DNA of 64,000 nt from Streptomyces poonensis (GCF_014650915.1 NZ_BMVW01000001.1:124001-188000); one strand, 5' to 3'. Shown: positions 26,312 to 35,980, numbered from the stretch's first letter. Made by a program: numbers and translations. The notes: a model not told the origin generated them from the letters alone.

Positions 26312-27895
26312 TTACTGCGGGGGGTTGCCGTGCTTGCGGGAGGGCAGGTCGGCGTGCTTGGTCTGGAGCATGGCCAGGGACCTGATCAGGACCTCGCGGG
26401 TGCCGGCCGGGTCGATGACGTCGTCCACGAGGCCGCGCTCGGCCGCGTAGTAGGGGTGCATCAGCTCGGACTTGTACTCCTTGACCATGCGGGTGCGCAT
26501 CGCCTCGGGGTCCTCGGCGTCGGCGATCTGCCGCCGGAAGATGACGTTGGCGGCGCCCTCCGCGCCCATCACCGCGATCTCGTTGGTGGGCCAGGCGTAG
26601 GTCAGGTCGGCGCCGATGGACTGGGAGTCCATGACGATGTAGGCACCGCCGTAGGCCTTGCGCAGGATCAGGGAGATCCGGGGCACGGTGGCGTTGCAGT
26701 AGGCGTACAGCAGCTTGGCGCCGTGCCGGATGATGCCGCCGTGCTCCTGGTCGACGCCGGGCAGGAAGCCGGGCACGTCCAGGAAGGTGACGATCGGGAT
26801 GTTGAAGGCGTCGCACATCTGGACGAAGCGGGCGGCCTTCTCGGACGCCTCGATGTCCAGCACGCCGGCCAGGGTCTGCGGCTGGTTGGCGACGATGCCG
26901 ACCACCTGGCCGTCGAGGCGGGCCAGGGCGCAGATGATGTTGCGGGCCCAGCGCTCGTGGACCTCCAGGTACTCGCCGTCGTCGACGAGCTCCTCGATCA
27001 CCTTGGCCATGTCGTAGGGCCGGTTGCCGTCCGCCGGGACCAGGTCCAGCAGGACGTCGGAGCGGCGGTCGGCGGGGTCGGCGGACTCCGTCCGGGGCGG
27101 GTTCTCGCGGTTGTTCTGCGGGAGGAGGGAGAGGAGGTAGCGCACCTCGGCGATGCACGTCTCCTCGTCGTCGTACGCGAAGTGGCACACGCCCGAGGTC
27201 TCGGCGTGCACGTCCGCGCCGCCGAGGCCGTTCTGGGTGATCTCCTCGCCGGTGACGGCCTTGACCACGTCCGGGCCGGTGATGAACATCTGCGAGGTGT
27301 CGCGGACCATGAACACGAAGTCCGTCAGGGCGGGGCTGTAGGCCGCGCCGCCCGCGCACGGGCCCAGCATCACGCTGATCTGCGGGATGACGCCGGAGGC
27401 CTTGGTGTTGCGCTGGAAGATGCCGCCGTAGCCGGCGAGGGCCGAGACGCCCTCCTGGATGCGGGCGCCCGCGCCGTCGTTCAGGGAGACCAGCGGGGCG
27501 CCGGCCGCGATGGCCATGTCCATGATCTTGTGGATCTTGGTGGCGTGGGCCTCGCCCAGCGCACCGCCGAAGATCCGGAAGTCATGGGCGTAGACGAAGA
27601 CCGTGCGGCCCTCCACCGTGCCCCAGCCGGTGATCACACCGTCCGTGTACGGCTTCTTGGCCTCCAGCCCGAACCCGGTGGCCCGGTGCCGGCGCAGCTG
27701 CTCGACCTCCTGGAAGGAGCCCGGGTCCAGCAGCAGCTCGATCCGCTCCCGCGCGGTGAGCTTGCCCTTGGCGTGCTGCGCCGCGGTGGCCTTCTCGCTC
27801 GGCCCGGCCAGCGCCCGCGCACGGATCTCGTGGAGTTCGGCCACACGCCCACGGGCATCCGTCGGTTCGCCCGGCGCCTCATCCAAAACGGTCAT
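26312..27895 (-). CDS. accB: Acyl-CoA carboxylase beta (carboxyltransferase) subunit
   Basis: 527 residues, biotin-dependent carboxyltransferase that moves carboxyl groups from biotin to acyl-CoA to give malonyl- or methylmalonyl-CoA for fatty acid and polyketide synthesis. Oxyanion-hole glycines lie in GPCAGGAAYSPAL and RKAYGGAYIVMDS. The Ile after GGAY falls where the related PccB has Asp, a position known to set acyl-CoA preference, and fits the broader AccB type. The ATG at 27895 has no good ribosome-binding site, so it may be leaderless or use another signal. Confidence 0.95.
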   Translation of the reverse strand: MTVLDEAPGEPTDARGRVAELHEIRARALAGPSEKATAAQHAKGKLTARERIELLLDPGSFQEVEQLRRHRATGFGLEAKKPYTDGVITGWGTVEGRTVFVYAHDFRIFGGALGEAHATKIHKIMDMAIAAGAPLVSLNDGAGARIQEGVSALAGYGGIFQRNTKASGVIPQISVMLGPCAGGAAYSPALTDFVFMVRDTSQMFITGPDVVKAVTGEEITQNGLGGADVHAETSGVCHFAYDDEETCIAEVRYLLSLLPQNNRENPPRTESADPADRRSDVLLDLVPADGNRPYDMAKVIEELVDDGEYLEVHERWARNIICALARLDGQVVGIVANQPQTLAGVLDIEASEKAARFVQMCDAFNIPIVTFLDVPGFLPGVDQEHGGIIRHGAKLLYAYCNATVPRISLILRKAYGGAYIVMDSQSIGADLTYAWPTNEIAVMGAEGAANVIFRRQIADAEDPEAMRTRMVKEYKSELMHPYYAAERGLVDDVIDPAGTREVLIRSLAMLQTKHADLPSRKHGNPPQ

Positions 27896-27926
27896 GTAGT
27901 GACTCTACGAAGCGGACTACCGAAAG

Positions 27927-27958
27927 CGGGCCGTCGACTCCGTACAGTCTCCGGCCCG
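27927..27958. promoter_or_regulatory. Hairpin just upstream of accB
   Basis: Outer arms CGGGCCG / CGGCCCG and inner GACT / AGTC. TTTT follows on the forward strand, but no forward gene precedes it. It lies 32-63 bp before the accB start and could be in its 5' leader or be a terminator for antisense transcription. Confidence 0.45.
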
Positions 27959-28049
27959 TTTTCCTGGTAGCACTGAACAGAACCATTGTCGGATGCAGCC
28001 GATCCGACTGCTCAGAGAGGGTCCGGATTGTCGGGGTCACACAAAGTGG

Positions 28050-30431
28050 TCAGCCGAGAGACACCTCACATCGATGGGTCGCGCATACCTCCTCCGGAGT
28101 GACGCGCACCCGCAGCCGCCGTCCCGTCGCGATCACCTCGACCGACGGGTCGGCCCGTACGACGGCGCGTACGGGACGGTGCCAGACGACCTCCAGTGTC
28201 TCACCCGTACGTGGCGGTTCGCTCACACAGAGGGTGGCGGTACGGCCCCGGCTCCGGACGAGCACGCTCGCGGGCGCCGTGGCGGTCAGCGGGCCCGCCG
28301 TGCCGGGCGCCCAGAAGTTCACGGCCGTGAGGCCGAGCGGGCGGACGTGCACGGCCTGGCGGCGGGCGTCGTTGGCGAGGACGGCCAGCCAGTCGCGGTC
28401 GGCCGCGCGGGCGGCGACGCGGTCGCGTGGGGCGCCGGGCATCAGGACGTACACGTAGGACGCGGCCTCCGGGTCCGTGCCGTGGTCCAGCCAGAGGGTC
28501 TGCCAGCGGCGGGTGCGGCGCTCGGTCGTCCCGCCGGTGTTGATGCCGGACCAGGAGCCGGTTCGGTCCTCACGGAGTGTGCGCAGGTCGCCGCCGGAGG
28601 GGAGGATCCACCCGCCGTGGCCCGCCAGGTGGGCCCAGCCGCGCCGGACGGTGAACTCCTGCTCGCCGCCCTCGCCGAGGTTGCGGTTGTCGACCACCGT
28701 CTCGACCGGCACACCGTCCGCGCAGCTGATGCCCGCGCCCAGGCAGACGACGGAGTCCGCGAGACAGAACCAGGACTTGCGGGCCTCGAGCGTGGAGCCC
28801 AGGCCCCTCAGGTGCTGGCCGATCGCCGCGTACTCGCCGTCCGTGGTCCCGCCGACCCAGCGCACGTCGGGCTTGGGCGCGCCCCACTCGCCGCCCTCCT
28901 TGTCGGCGAGCCGCTGGGTGGAGACGGTCGTGCCGGGCAGGCGGTACCAGTCGACGGTGGGCCAGTACCAGTTCGTGTACTGGTCGCTCGGCTCCCCCGC
29001 CGGCCACCACAGCGTCATCCCCGCGCCGGTGTGCCAGCCGCGCGGGTTCTCGCCGTTGCCGCACTCGTAGTGGGCGATCCGGCCGGACGCCATGGCGATG
29101 TTCAGGGCGAACCCGGGGCGGCGGTGGACGGCGCGGTCCATGGCGGCGAACAGGTGGTGGCCGACGGGGTCGGCGGCGGGCGGCACCGCGGAGCCGGCGA
29201 CGGCGTGCAGCCGGGCGAGCTCCGCGACGCCGAACTGCCGGGCCGTGAGGACCGGTGACACCGTGTCCCGCTCGATCCACCCCTTGATCCGCCCGTACCA
29301 GCGCTCGCGCTCGGCGGCGTCGGCGGCCTGGGCGAGCACCGCGATCGCGGCGATGATCCCCTGCCCGTGGACGTGGTCGCTACGCATGATCCCCTGGTCG
29401 TCGCCCTTGAGGAGGCCGCGGCTGATGGCCCGCCCGTTGACGCTGTCCATCACCAGGCCGTCGTGGATCAGCGGCGCGTAGGCGCGCTCCACGCTGTCGA
29501 GGACGATCTGCCGGTTCGGGTCGGTGACCTCCCAGTCCGACCCGGCGAGCAGCGCGAAGAGCCGTCCGAGGCCGTCGAGCAGGACCTGTCCGTACGTCCC
29601 CGAGTACGCGACCCACGTGTGCTGGACGAACGAGCCGTCGGCGTACAGCCCGTCTCCTTCGGTGACGTACGGGAACACCGGGGAGAGGGCGTCCCGGGCC
29701 AGCGCGATCTTCTCGGGGGCACGGCCGAGGATGCCGCGCAGGGCGACGGAGCGGCAGAGGTCGACGCGGTTGGCGCCGGTGGAGGTGCCCGAGTAGTCGC
29801 GGAGCATCGCGTCCGGGATGAAGTGGTCGACGGCCGCGCACACCGCCGCCCGCTGATCGTCCGTCAGGTGGTCGTGGAGGGCGGCCGTGATGTCCATGAG
29901 GAGGCGGGGGCTGCCGATCTGCCACTCCCACCAGTTGCCGTAGCGGGTGGTGGAGGGGTGGTAGACGGTCGCGGAGAGGTGGTCGAGCCCGCGGCTGACG
30001 TCCGCGAGGAGACCGGCGTCGGCGGTGAGTCCGGTGCCCTGCTGGACGTACGCCTGGGTCATCGTCCACAGACGGCTGTAGCTCCAGGTGATGCCGGAGG
30101 GCGGGTCGAAGGGGTGGCCGGGCCAGAGGGAGGTGGGCGTGGGGGCCATGGCGGCGCGGTACTCGCGGGCGAGGTCGCCGGTCCCGCGCAGGCGGGAGGC
30201 GTACGGTTCGGCCGCCGGGTCGTAGCCGGCGCCGAGCGCGAGGGTGAGCCAGCGGCGCCGGAGGGTGGCGTACGGGTCGTCGGCGGCGGCGTGCGCGGAG
30301 AGGGCTCCGGGCGGGCCGGACGCTCCGGTGACGGCCGGCACCAGGGCCGCCGCGAGGAGGACGGCACGGCGGGTGAGGGCCGGAAGGGCCCGGTGCGTAC
30401 GGGGCGGAGGCACACGGCGCTCGGGAGTCAT
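28050..30431 (-). CDS. Secreted polysaccharide lyase family 8 protein
   Basis: 793 residues. PL8 enzymes cleave uronic acid polymers such as hyaluronan, chondroitin or xanthan by beta-elimination. The N-terminus has a twin-arginine-like signal (LTRRAVLLAAALVPAV) with a probable cut near SAHAADDP. The catalytic domain shows NWWEWQIGSPR, the Asn in SGTSTGANRVDLC (about residue 220), and His and Tyr in FVQHTWVAYSGTYG (about 269-277), followed by beta-sandwich domains. The substrate cannot be fixed from sequence. It is 44 bp after an SDR gene in the same direction. Confidence 0.9.
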   Translation of the reverse strand: MTPERRVPPPRTHRALPALTRRAVLLAAALVPAVTGASGPPGALSAHAAADDPYATLRRRWLTLALGAGYDPAAEPYASRLRGTGDLAREYRAAMAPTPTSLWPGHPFDPPSGITWSYSRLWTMTQAYVQQGTGLTADAGLLADVSRGLDHLSATVYHPSTTRYGNWWEWQIGSPRLLMDITAALHDHLTDDQRAAVCAAVDHFIPDAMLRDYSGTSTGANRVDLCRSVALRGILGRAPEKIALARDALSPVFPYVTEGDGLYADGSFVQHTWVAYSGTYGQVLLDGLGRLFALLAGSDWEVTDPNRQIVLDSVERAYAPLIHDGLVMDSVNGRAISRGLLKGDDQGIMRSDHVHGQGIIAAIAVLAQAADAAERERWYGRIKGWIERDTVSPVLTARQFGVAELARLHAVAGSAVPPAADPVGHHLFAAMDRAVHRRPGFALNIAMASGRIAHYECGNGENPRGWHTGAGMTLWWPAGEPSDQYTNWYWPTVDWYRLPGTTVSTQRLADKEGGEWGAPKPDVRWVGGTTDGEYAAIGQHLRGLGSTLEARKSWFCLADSVVCLGAGISCADGVPVETVVDNRNLGEGGEQEFTVRRGWAHLAGHGGWILPSGGDLRTLREDRTGSWSGINTGGTTERRTRRWQTLWLDHGTDPEAASYVYVLMPGAPRDRVAARAADRDWLAVLANDARRQAVHVRPLGLTAVNFWAPGTAGPLTATAPASVLVRSRGRTATLCVSEPPRTGETLEVVWHRPVRAVVRADPSVEVIATGRRLRVRVTPEEVCATHRCEVSLG

Positions 30432-30475
30432 GGTCAAGCCCTCTACCACCGGAAGCGCCCCAGGGGAACGGGGCG

Positions 30476-31279
30476 TCAGCCGAAGCGGTGCAGCAGCCGC
30501 CGGTACAGCGCGGGAGAGACGCCGCGCACCCGGCCGGGCAGGGCCAGCCAGGACGGTACGAAGACGTCGTCGCGTCCGCGGCCGACCGCGTCCCAGACCG
30601 CGCCGGCGACCCGGGCGGGCGGCGTGAGCCGCGGCCGGGTCCGCGTGTAAGGGGCGCCGCGCCGGTCGAAGAAAGGCGTGTCCACGGGCCCGGGCACCAC
30701 AAGGGTCACCCCGACCCCGGTGCCGCGCAGTTCCTGCCGCAGCGCCTCCGCGAACGCGGCCACCCCGGCCTTGGCCGCCGAGTACACCGCCTCGTCCCGT
30801 ACGCCGACGCCGCCCGCGATCGATCCGACGAGGACGACCCGCCCCCGGCCCGCCGCCACCATCGAGGGCAGCACCGCCCGTACGAGGTGCAGCGTGGCGT
30901 TGAGGTCCAGGGCCAGCACCTGGTCGATGGCGGAGTGCGGCATGGCCACGAAGGGGCCGGCCCAGCCGATGCCCGCCCCGGCGACGAGGACGTCGATCCG
31001 GCCGGCCGCGTCCAGCGCGGACTCGGCGAGCAGCCGCGGACCGTCCGGGGCAGCGAGGTCGGCGGGCAGGACGACGGCCGACGTGCCCGCGGCCGTCTCC
31101 GCCAGCCGGCCCCGGTCCCGGCCGCTCAGCAGCAGCTGCCAGCCGCCCGCGGCGAACCGCCGCGCCGTGGCGGCGCCGATGCCGGAGGACGCGCCGGTGA
31201 CGAGGACCACGCGCCGGTCCCGGGGTGCGGGCGGGGCGGCGCCCGGCCGGCCCTCGCGGGTGGTCCCGGTGGGTGTCAC
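30476..31279 (-). CDS. Short-chain dehydrogenase/reductase
   Basis: 267 residues from the GTG at 31279, which has GGAGGAGG 8 nt upstream. NAD(P) motif TGASSGIG, the structural AGAGIGW, catalytic Ser in LVGSIAGG and YSAAK (Tyr-x3-Lys). A conserved [10 protein letters not shown] follows. Classical SDR with no clear substrate. It precedes the lyase by 44 bp, so the two may share a transcript. Confidence 0.9.
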   Translation of the reverse strand: MTPTGTTREGRPGAAPPAPRDRRVVLVTGASSGIGAATARRFAAGGWQLLLSGRDRGRLAETAAGTSAVVLPADLAAPDGPRLLAESALDAAGRIDVLVAGAGIGWAGPFVAMPHSAIDQVLALDLNATLHLVRAVLPSMVAAGRGRVVLVGSIAGGVGVRDEAVYSAAKAGVAAFAEALRQELRGTGVGVTLVVPGPVDTPFFDRRGAPYTRTRPRLTPPARVAGAVWDAVGRGRDDVFVPSWLALPGRVRGVSPALYRRLLHRFG

Positions 31280-31456
31280 GGGAGCGTCCTCCTCCCCGCG
31301 CCGGGTGGTCCCGGCCGGCTGTCCCCGGCCCCGCGCCGGCTGCCCCCGACGCGGTCCGGCTTCCAGGACACCCCGCCTTGGAGGCCCTGGCGCCAGTTGT
31401 GCGGCCATTGGTGGGAACGGCCGGGGCCCCGGGCCGCCGCCGGGAACAGGACCCCC

Positions 31457-32335
31457 GTGCCGATCGCCGTCCTCGCCTCGCTCGCCGCGGGTGTCTGCTT
31501 CGCCGTCGCCGGGGTGCTGCAGCAGCGGGCCGCCGCCGCCCGGCCGGACGAGGAGGCGCTCTCACCGCGTCTGCTGGGCCGGCTGGCCCGGGATCCGCTG
31601 TGGCGGCGCGGCATCGCGCTGGCCGTGCTCGCGTACGGCTTCCAGTCCCTGGCCCTGGCCTTCGGGCCGCTCAGCCTGGTGCAGCCGCTGATCGTCGCGG
31701 AGCTGGTCTTCGCCGTGCCGTTGTCCGCGCGGCTGCACCGGATGCGGCTGGGCCCGAGGGAGTGGTGCGGCACGTGCGCGGTCGCCGTCGGGCTGGTTCT
31801 GGCACTGGTCTCCGCCCGTCCGCACGGCGGCCGTCCGGGAGCGGTGGGCCCGCTCTCCTGGCTGCTGGTCCTGGGCGGGACCGGTGTCCTGGTGTGCTGC
31901 GCGCTGACGGTCGCGCGGCTCGTGTCCGGCCCGTGGCGGGCGTCGGCGGTGGCGCTGGCGGCCGGCGCGGTCATGGGCGTGCAGTCGGTGCTGCTGGCCG
32001 CGACGGTGGACCGGCTCCGGCACGGGCTCCCCTACGCGCTCGCCGCCTGGCAGACGTATGCGCTGGTCGTCGCGAGCGTGGGCGGTCTGCTGCTGATCCA
32101 GAGCGCCTTCCAGCAGGGGCCGCTGGCGGCGAGCATGACGGTGCTCGACGCGGTGGAGCCACTGGTGGCCGTGACCGTGGGCACGGCCGTCTTCGGGGAG
32201 ACCGTCCGCACGGGCTGGCCCGTCGGCGCGGTCACGGCGGCGGGCCTGGCCCTGGCGGCCGCCGGGATCGCCGTCCTGGACTCGTCACCGCTGATCGCCG
32301 CGCTGCACGGGCGTGGTCCGGACGGTCCGCTCTGA
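31457..32335 (+). CDS. DMT-superfamily (EamA-like) membrane protein
   Basis: 292 residues from a GTG at 31457 ([23 protein letters not shown]). About nine to ten hydrophobic helices, with internal EamA-like features: [20 protein letters not shown] in the first half and [19 protein letters not shown] in the second. This suits a drug/metabolite exporter; the substrate is unknown. It is divergent from the SDR and converges on the glycosyltransferase. Confidence 0.85.
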   Translation: MPIAVLASLAAGVCFAVAGVLQQRAAAARPDEEALSPRLLGRLARDPLWRRGIALAVLAYGFQSLALAFGPLSLVQPLIVAELVFAVPLSARLHRMRLGPREWCGTCAVAVGLVLALVSARPHGGRPGAVGPLSWLLVLGGTGVLVCCALTVARLVSGPWRASAVALAAGAVMGVQSVLLAATVDRLRHGLPYALAAWQTYALVVASVGGLLLIQSAFQQGPLAASMTVLDAVEPLVAVTVGTAVFGETVRTGWPVGAVTAAGLALAAAGIAVLDSSPLIAALHGRGPDGPL

Positions 32336-32386
32336 CGGTCCGCCCCGGCGGTATGCCTCCGTGCCCGGCTTCGGCACCGTGCCCGC

Positions 32387-33667
32387 TCATGCGGCGGCGG
32401 TCGTGCGGGCGGAGGGCGACGGCGGGCTCCAGACGGGCAGCAGGTCCTCGGCGAGCACACGGTCCCAGGAGGGGTGAGTGGCGCGGGCGGTGGCCGCCGC
32501 CCGGGCGCGTACCGCGTCGAGCAGCGGGGGCCGGTCGACCAGCTCGCACAGGGCGTCCGCCCAGGACCGTACGTCGTCGGAGGGCACCACGATGCCGTCC
32601 CGGCCGGGCGCGTCGAGCCACTGGGTGGTGTTCGCACCCTCGGGGAGGACGACCGCGAGCCCGCTCGCCATCGCCTCGGCGACGACGTTGCCGCAGGTCT
32701 CGGTGCGGGACGGGAAGGCGAGGACGTCACACCCCGCGTACACCCGGGCCAGGCGGTCCTGGGGAAGCGTGCCGAGCAGGGTGACGTCCGCGCCGAGGGT
32801 CCGCCGGATCCTGCCCGCCTCCGCCCCCGCACCCGCCATGACCACGTGGGCGCTCCGCCCCCTCAGCCGCAGCAGCCGTGCGCTCTCGGCCAGCAGCGGC
32901 ACCCCCTTGGAGGCGTCCAGCCGCCCGGCGAACAGGACCAGCGGCCGGTCCGCCGGCACCCCGTACTCCTGGGCGAGCCAGGCGCGGGCCGTGCCGTCGG
33001 GCCGGAAGCGCCGGTGGTCGGTGCCGCGCCGCAGCAGCGCGACCCGGTCCGCGCCGAGCGTCCGGGCGAGCTCGTCGCGGCCCGCGGGGGTGGGTACCAG
33101 GACCCGCTCGCACCGCCGCAGCAGCCGGTCGCGCCGCCGCCGCATCCAGGCCCCCGCCCGGTCCCCGGCCCAGTCGGCCGCCCACTCCGGCATCCGGCGC
33201 CCGGCCAGGTATCCGGTGTACACCGAGGCCAGTGCCGGGACGTCCGTGTGCACGGAGCCCACGACCCGCGGCCGGCGGGCGCCCCCGCGGGCCGTGTGCC
33301 GCGCGAGGAGGGCCGCCGTGGAGGCGAAGGCGAAGCTGTGGGTGAGGTGCCAGACATCGTGGCGCGGGAGCAGGGCGGCGAGGCGTGGGTGCCAGGGGGC
33401 CAGGTCGGTGGCGTCCTCCGCGCCGTCGGCCGATACCAGCGGGGCGGTACTGAGCACCGGCCGCAGCGTGACGAACCGGACGCGCGGCGACAGGGCCTCC
33501 GCCTGTTCGCGTTCTCCGAGGAAGTACACGGTCAGGTCCGGTCCCTGGACGCCGGACACGGCCTCGGGGAGCCTGGCGGCGCTCTCCGCGAAGCGCTCCC
33601 AGCACTTGACGTGGCCTCCCGCCGTGGCGCCGCGCACCAGCTCGACCAGGACCGCGACCGAGTACAT
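32387..33667 (-). CDS. GT4-family glycosyltransferase
   Basis: 426 residues, two Rossmann-like halves of a GT-B enzyme. The C-terminal half shows LVLFAGRLDASKGVPLLAES and the nucleotide-sugar motif region FPSRTETCGNVVAEAMASG, typical of retaining family 4 enzymes. The N-terminal half carries a His-rich HDVWHLTHSF. The acceptor is unknown; relatives act on lipids or mycothiol-type inositol sugars. ATG at 33667, divergent from yceI. Confidence 0.88.
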   Translation of the reverse strand: MYSVAVLVELVRGATAGGHVKCWERFAESAARLPEAVSGVQGPDLTVYFLGEREQAEALSPRVRFVTLRPVLSTAPLVSADGAEDATDLAPWHPRLAALLPRHDVWHLTHSFAFASTAALLARHTARGGARRPRVVGSVHTDVPALASVYTGYLAGRRMPEWAADWAGDRAGAWMRRRRDRLLRRCERVLVPTPAGRDELARTLGADRVALLRRGTDHRRFRPDGTARAWLAQEYGVPADRPLVLFAGRLDASKGVPLLAESARLLRLRGRSAHVVMAGAGAEAGRIRRTLGADVTLLGTLPQDRLARVYAGCDVLAFPSRTETCGNVVAEAMASGLAVVLPEGANTTQWLDAPGRDGIVVPSDDVRSWADALCELVDRPPLLDAVRARAAATARATHPSWDRVLAEDLLPVWSPPSPSARTTAAA

Positions 33668-33728
33668 GGGGCGGCGAGTACCACCTGCCCCACCGGTTCA
33701 ACCGACTCGACCGGCCCAGCCAAGAAAG

Positions 33729-33788
33729 TTGAAAGTTGAACAGGAATAGGTCTACGGTGGGCCGTGTTCAGTTAATTGAACATTGAAC
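33729..33788. promoter_or_regulatory. Repeated TTGAANNTTGAAC boxes upstream of yceI
   Basis: TTGAAAGTTGAAC (33729-33741) and TTGAACATTGAAC (33776-33788) are direct copies 47 bp apart. The second overlaps a near-palindrome GTTCAGTTAATTGAAC. The 60 bp are strikingly AT-rich. It probably binds a MarR-like regulator; this is inference from the motif and the usual YceI context. Confidence 0.6.
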
Positions 33789-33834
33789 GAACCGCCGGTT
33801 CGTCCCCAGCCCCCGCCCCCCCAAGGAGCACACC

Positions 33835-34455
33835 ATGGGTATCTTCGGCCGCAAGAACTCCGCCGCCGCGAACACCGCCACCGCGACCCCGGCCGCCCCG
33901 GTCAGCCCCGACCTGGCCGCGCTGACCGGCGACTACACGATCGACCCCGCCCACACGACGATCGGTTTCGTGGCCCGGCACGCCATGGTCACCAACGTGA
34001 AGGGCGGCTTCCAGGACTTCTCTGGGACGCTGCACCTGGACGGCACCGACCCGTCGAGGTCCACGGCGTCCCTCGACATCACCATGGACAGCATCGACAC
34101 GGGTTCCGCCGACCGCGACGGGCACCTGAAGAGCGCGGACTTCTTCCGGACGGACGAGTTCCCGACGATGACGTTCCGCTCGACCGGGGCGGAGGCCCTC
34201 GGCGGCGACGACTACCGCATCACCGGTGACCTCACCATCCTCGGTACGACGAAGCCGCTGACGATCGACCTGGAGTTCAACGGCTCCGCCAGGGACCCGT
34301 TCGGCAACGAGCGCGTCGGCTTCGAGGGCAAGGCGGAACTCCTGCGCTCCGAGTGGGGCCTGACCTGGAACGCGGCCCTGGAGACCGGTGGTGTCCTCGT
34401 CTCGGACAAGATCAAGCTGGTCTTCGACATCTCGGCGATCAGGAACGCGGGCTGA
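33835..34455 (+). CDS. YceI-family lipid-binding protein
   Basis: 206 residues, lipocalin-like YceI domain from about residue 28: GDYTIDPAHTTIGFVARHAMVTNVKG, FQDFSGTLHLD, and DLTILGTTKPLTIDLEF. Members bind isoprenoid or other amphipathic ligands. There is no signal peptide, only an Ala/Thr-rich N-terminal linker, so it is probably cytoplasmic. ATG with AAGGAG 6 nt upstream. It has a dense repeat array in its promoter. Confidence 0.92.
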   Translation: MGIFGRKNSAAANTATATPAAPVSPDLAALTGDYTIDPAHTTIGFVARHAMVTNVKGGFQDFSGTLHLDGTDPSRSTASLDITMDSIDTGSADRDGHLKSADFFRTDEFPTMTFRSTGAEALGGDDYRITGDLTILGTTKPLTIDLEFNGSARDPFGNERVGFEGKAELLRSEWGLTWNAALETGGVLVSDKIKLVFDISAIRNAG

Positions 34456-34490
34456 GCCCGCGGGGGGCCGCACCCGTCCCAGGCCCGCCG

Positions 34491-34537
34491 GGCGCGCCCG
34501 TCCTCCGTTCCGCGTTCTCCGCCGGAGGGCGGGCGCC
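34491..34537. terminator. Shared terminator between yceI and the TPM gene
   Basis: Long imperfect arms, GGCGCGCCCGTCCTCCG against CGGAGGGCGGGCGCC, ending at the base before the stop codon of the convergent gene. Could terminate both. Confidence 0.55.
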
Positions 34538-35914
34538 TCAGAACCCGCCGCCGAAGTCGTTGCCGCCGCCCCCGAAGTCCCCGCCCCCGCCGAAGTCCCC
34601 GCCGCCGAAGCCACCCGTGAAGTCGCCGGTGTCGAAGTCCGCGCCCGAGACATCACCGCCCTCGAAGCCGCCGCCGAAGTCGCCGTACCCGGCGCCGTAG
34701 TCGGCCGCGTACGACGGGGTGGCCATCATGCTGCCGAGCAGGGTGCCGACCAGCAGGCCGGGCAGGATGCCGCCGCCGAAGTAACCGCCCGCCCAGGGGC
34801 CGTACGCCGGGCCCGCCTCCCAGTACGGGCGACGGCCCCAGCCCGTGTCCACCTCACGGACCATCGGGTCCCGGCCCTCGGCCAGGCGCGCCCGGTCCGC
34901 CGCGCAGACCGGCACCTCGCGTGGGGCGCCGCCCTCCGGCGTCCAGACGGCGTCGGCCACCGACGGGCCGTGGCGCGGGTCGAAGAAGCAGGGAGCCCGG
35001 CGTTCGGGCAGCGGCCGGCCCTCACGGCGCGCGGCCAGTACGGCGAGCGAGAAGCGACCGTCCTCCAGCGCCTGGGTGACCGCGCGTACGTCCTCGGGCC
35101 GCCGGGCGGCGGCCATCAGGGACTTGGCCTGCTCATAGGTGTCCAGGGCCCGTGCGTAGTCCGCGCGCATGGCGTCGTCGGCGCCGGGCTCGCCCGGACG
35201 GAAGTCGAGCCGGTCGAGTTCCTCGCCGAACGCCGTGATGTCCTCGTCCACCACCACGCGCAGCTTCTCCAGGGCGGCCCGCTGCTCCTCCTCCCGCTGG
35301 CGGCGGTTGCGCCGCACCAGCGCGTAGGCGCCGACGCCGCCCGCCGCGAGCAGCCCGCCCACGGTGGCCAGCGCGCCCACGTTCACGCCGGCGTCGGTCG
35401 AGGCGCCGTTCCAGGTGTTCGGGGCCGTGCCGCCGAGGTCGCTGCGCAGCGCGTCGTCGACGAAGTCGTTCAGCTGGGCCTTGGCGTCGCCCGACTGCTG
35501 GACCGCCGCCACCAGGTTGTCCACACCCTGGCGGGAGAGCACGCTGCTGTCGGCCGCGGCGGCGAACCGGTCCCCGAGCCGGATGCCGTACAGGCCGGTG
35601 ATGCCCGTCTCGGTCCGCAGGTTGCGGAAGATGTTCTGCGTCGGCTGGTCCGCGGGCAGGACCGCCACGAAGACCGGCTTGTCCGCGTCCCTGATCTTGT
35701 CCGCGAGCGCCTCGGCGTCAGCCTGGGAGAGCTGGCCGGAGGCGGCCGGATCGACATAGACCGGGTCCTTGCGCAGGGCCTCGGCGACCGTGGAGAGGTC
35801 GGTGGCCGCCTGCGCGCCGGGGGCACCGACCGCGGTGACCGAGAGCACCGCCAGCGCCGCGGCGAGCGGCGCGATCAGCAGTCGGACGAGAGTTCGCAGC
35901 AGTGCAGCCCTCAT
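34538..35914 (-). CDS. Secreted or membrane-anchored TPM-domain protein
   Basis: 458 residues. A signal peptide (LLIAPLAAALAVLSVTAVGA, cut near AQAATD) is followed by a TPM-like domain (about 40-170), then one membrane segment near 178-200 (VGALATVGGLLAAGGVGAYALV), a basic coiled region (RRNRRQREEEQRAALEKLR) and a cytoplasmic part. The end is a Gly/Asp/Phe repeat tail (GGGDFGGGGDFGGGG). TPM proteins are linked to membrane-protein turnover such as photosystem II repair in other organisms; here the role is unknown. Confidence 0.8.
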   Translation of the reverse strand: MRAALLRTLVRLLIAPLAAALAVLSVTAVGAPGAQAATDLSTVAEALRKDPVYVDPAASGQLSQADAEALADKIRDADKPVFVAVLPADQPTQNIFRNLRTETGITGLYGIRLGDRFAAAADSSVLSRQGVDNLVAAVQQSGDAKAQLNDFVDDALRSDLGGTAPNTWNGASTDAGVNVGALATVGGLLAAGGVGAYALVRRNRRQREEEQRAALEKLRVVVDEDITAFGEELDRLDFRPGEPGADDAMRADYARALDTYEQAKSLMAAARRPEDVRAVTQALEDGRFSLAVLAARREGRPLPERRAPCFFDPRHGPSVADAVWTPEGGAPREVPVCAADRARLAEGRDPMVREVDTGWGRRPYWEAGPAYGPWAGGYFGGGILPGLLVGTLLGSMMATPSYAADYGAGYGDFGGGFEGGDVSGADFDTGDFTGGFGGGDFGGGGDFGGGGNDFGGGF

Positions 35915-35954
35915 ACTTCGACGCTACCTCGCCAGGCGCACAACAGGACGAATC

Positions 35955-35980
35955 GTGCGCCGGATTAGTGCGCCGGATTA
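35955..35980. repeat. 13-bp tandem direct repeat
   Basis: Two perfect adjacent copies of GTGCGCCGGATTA followed by a partial third (GTGCGGCGG), upstream of the TPM gene and downstream of cimA. Further on, 36071-36088 and 36098-36115 are another imperfect 18-bp pair. Confidence 0.7.
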
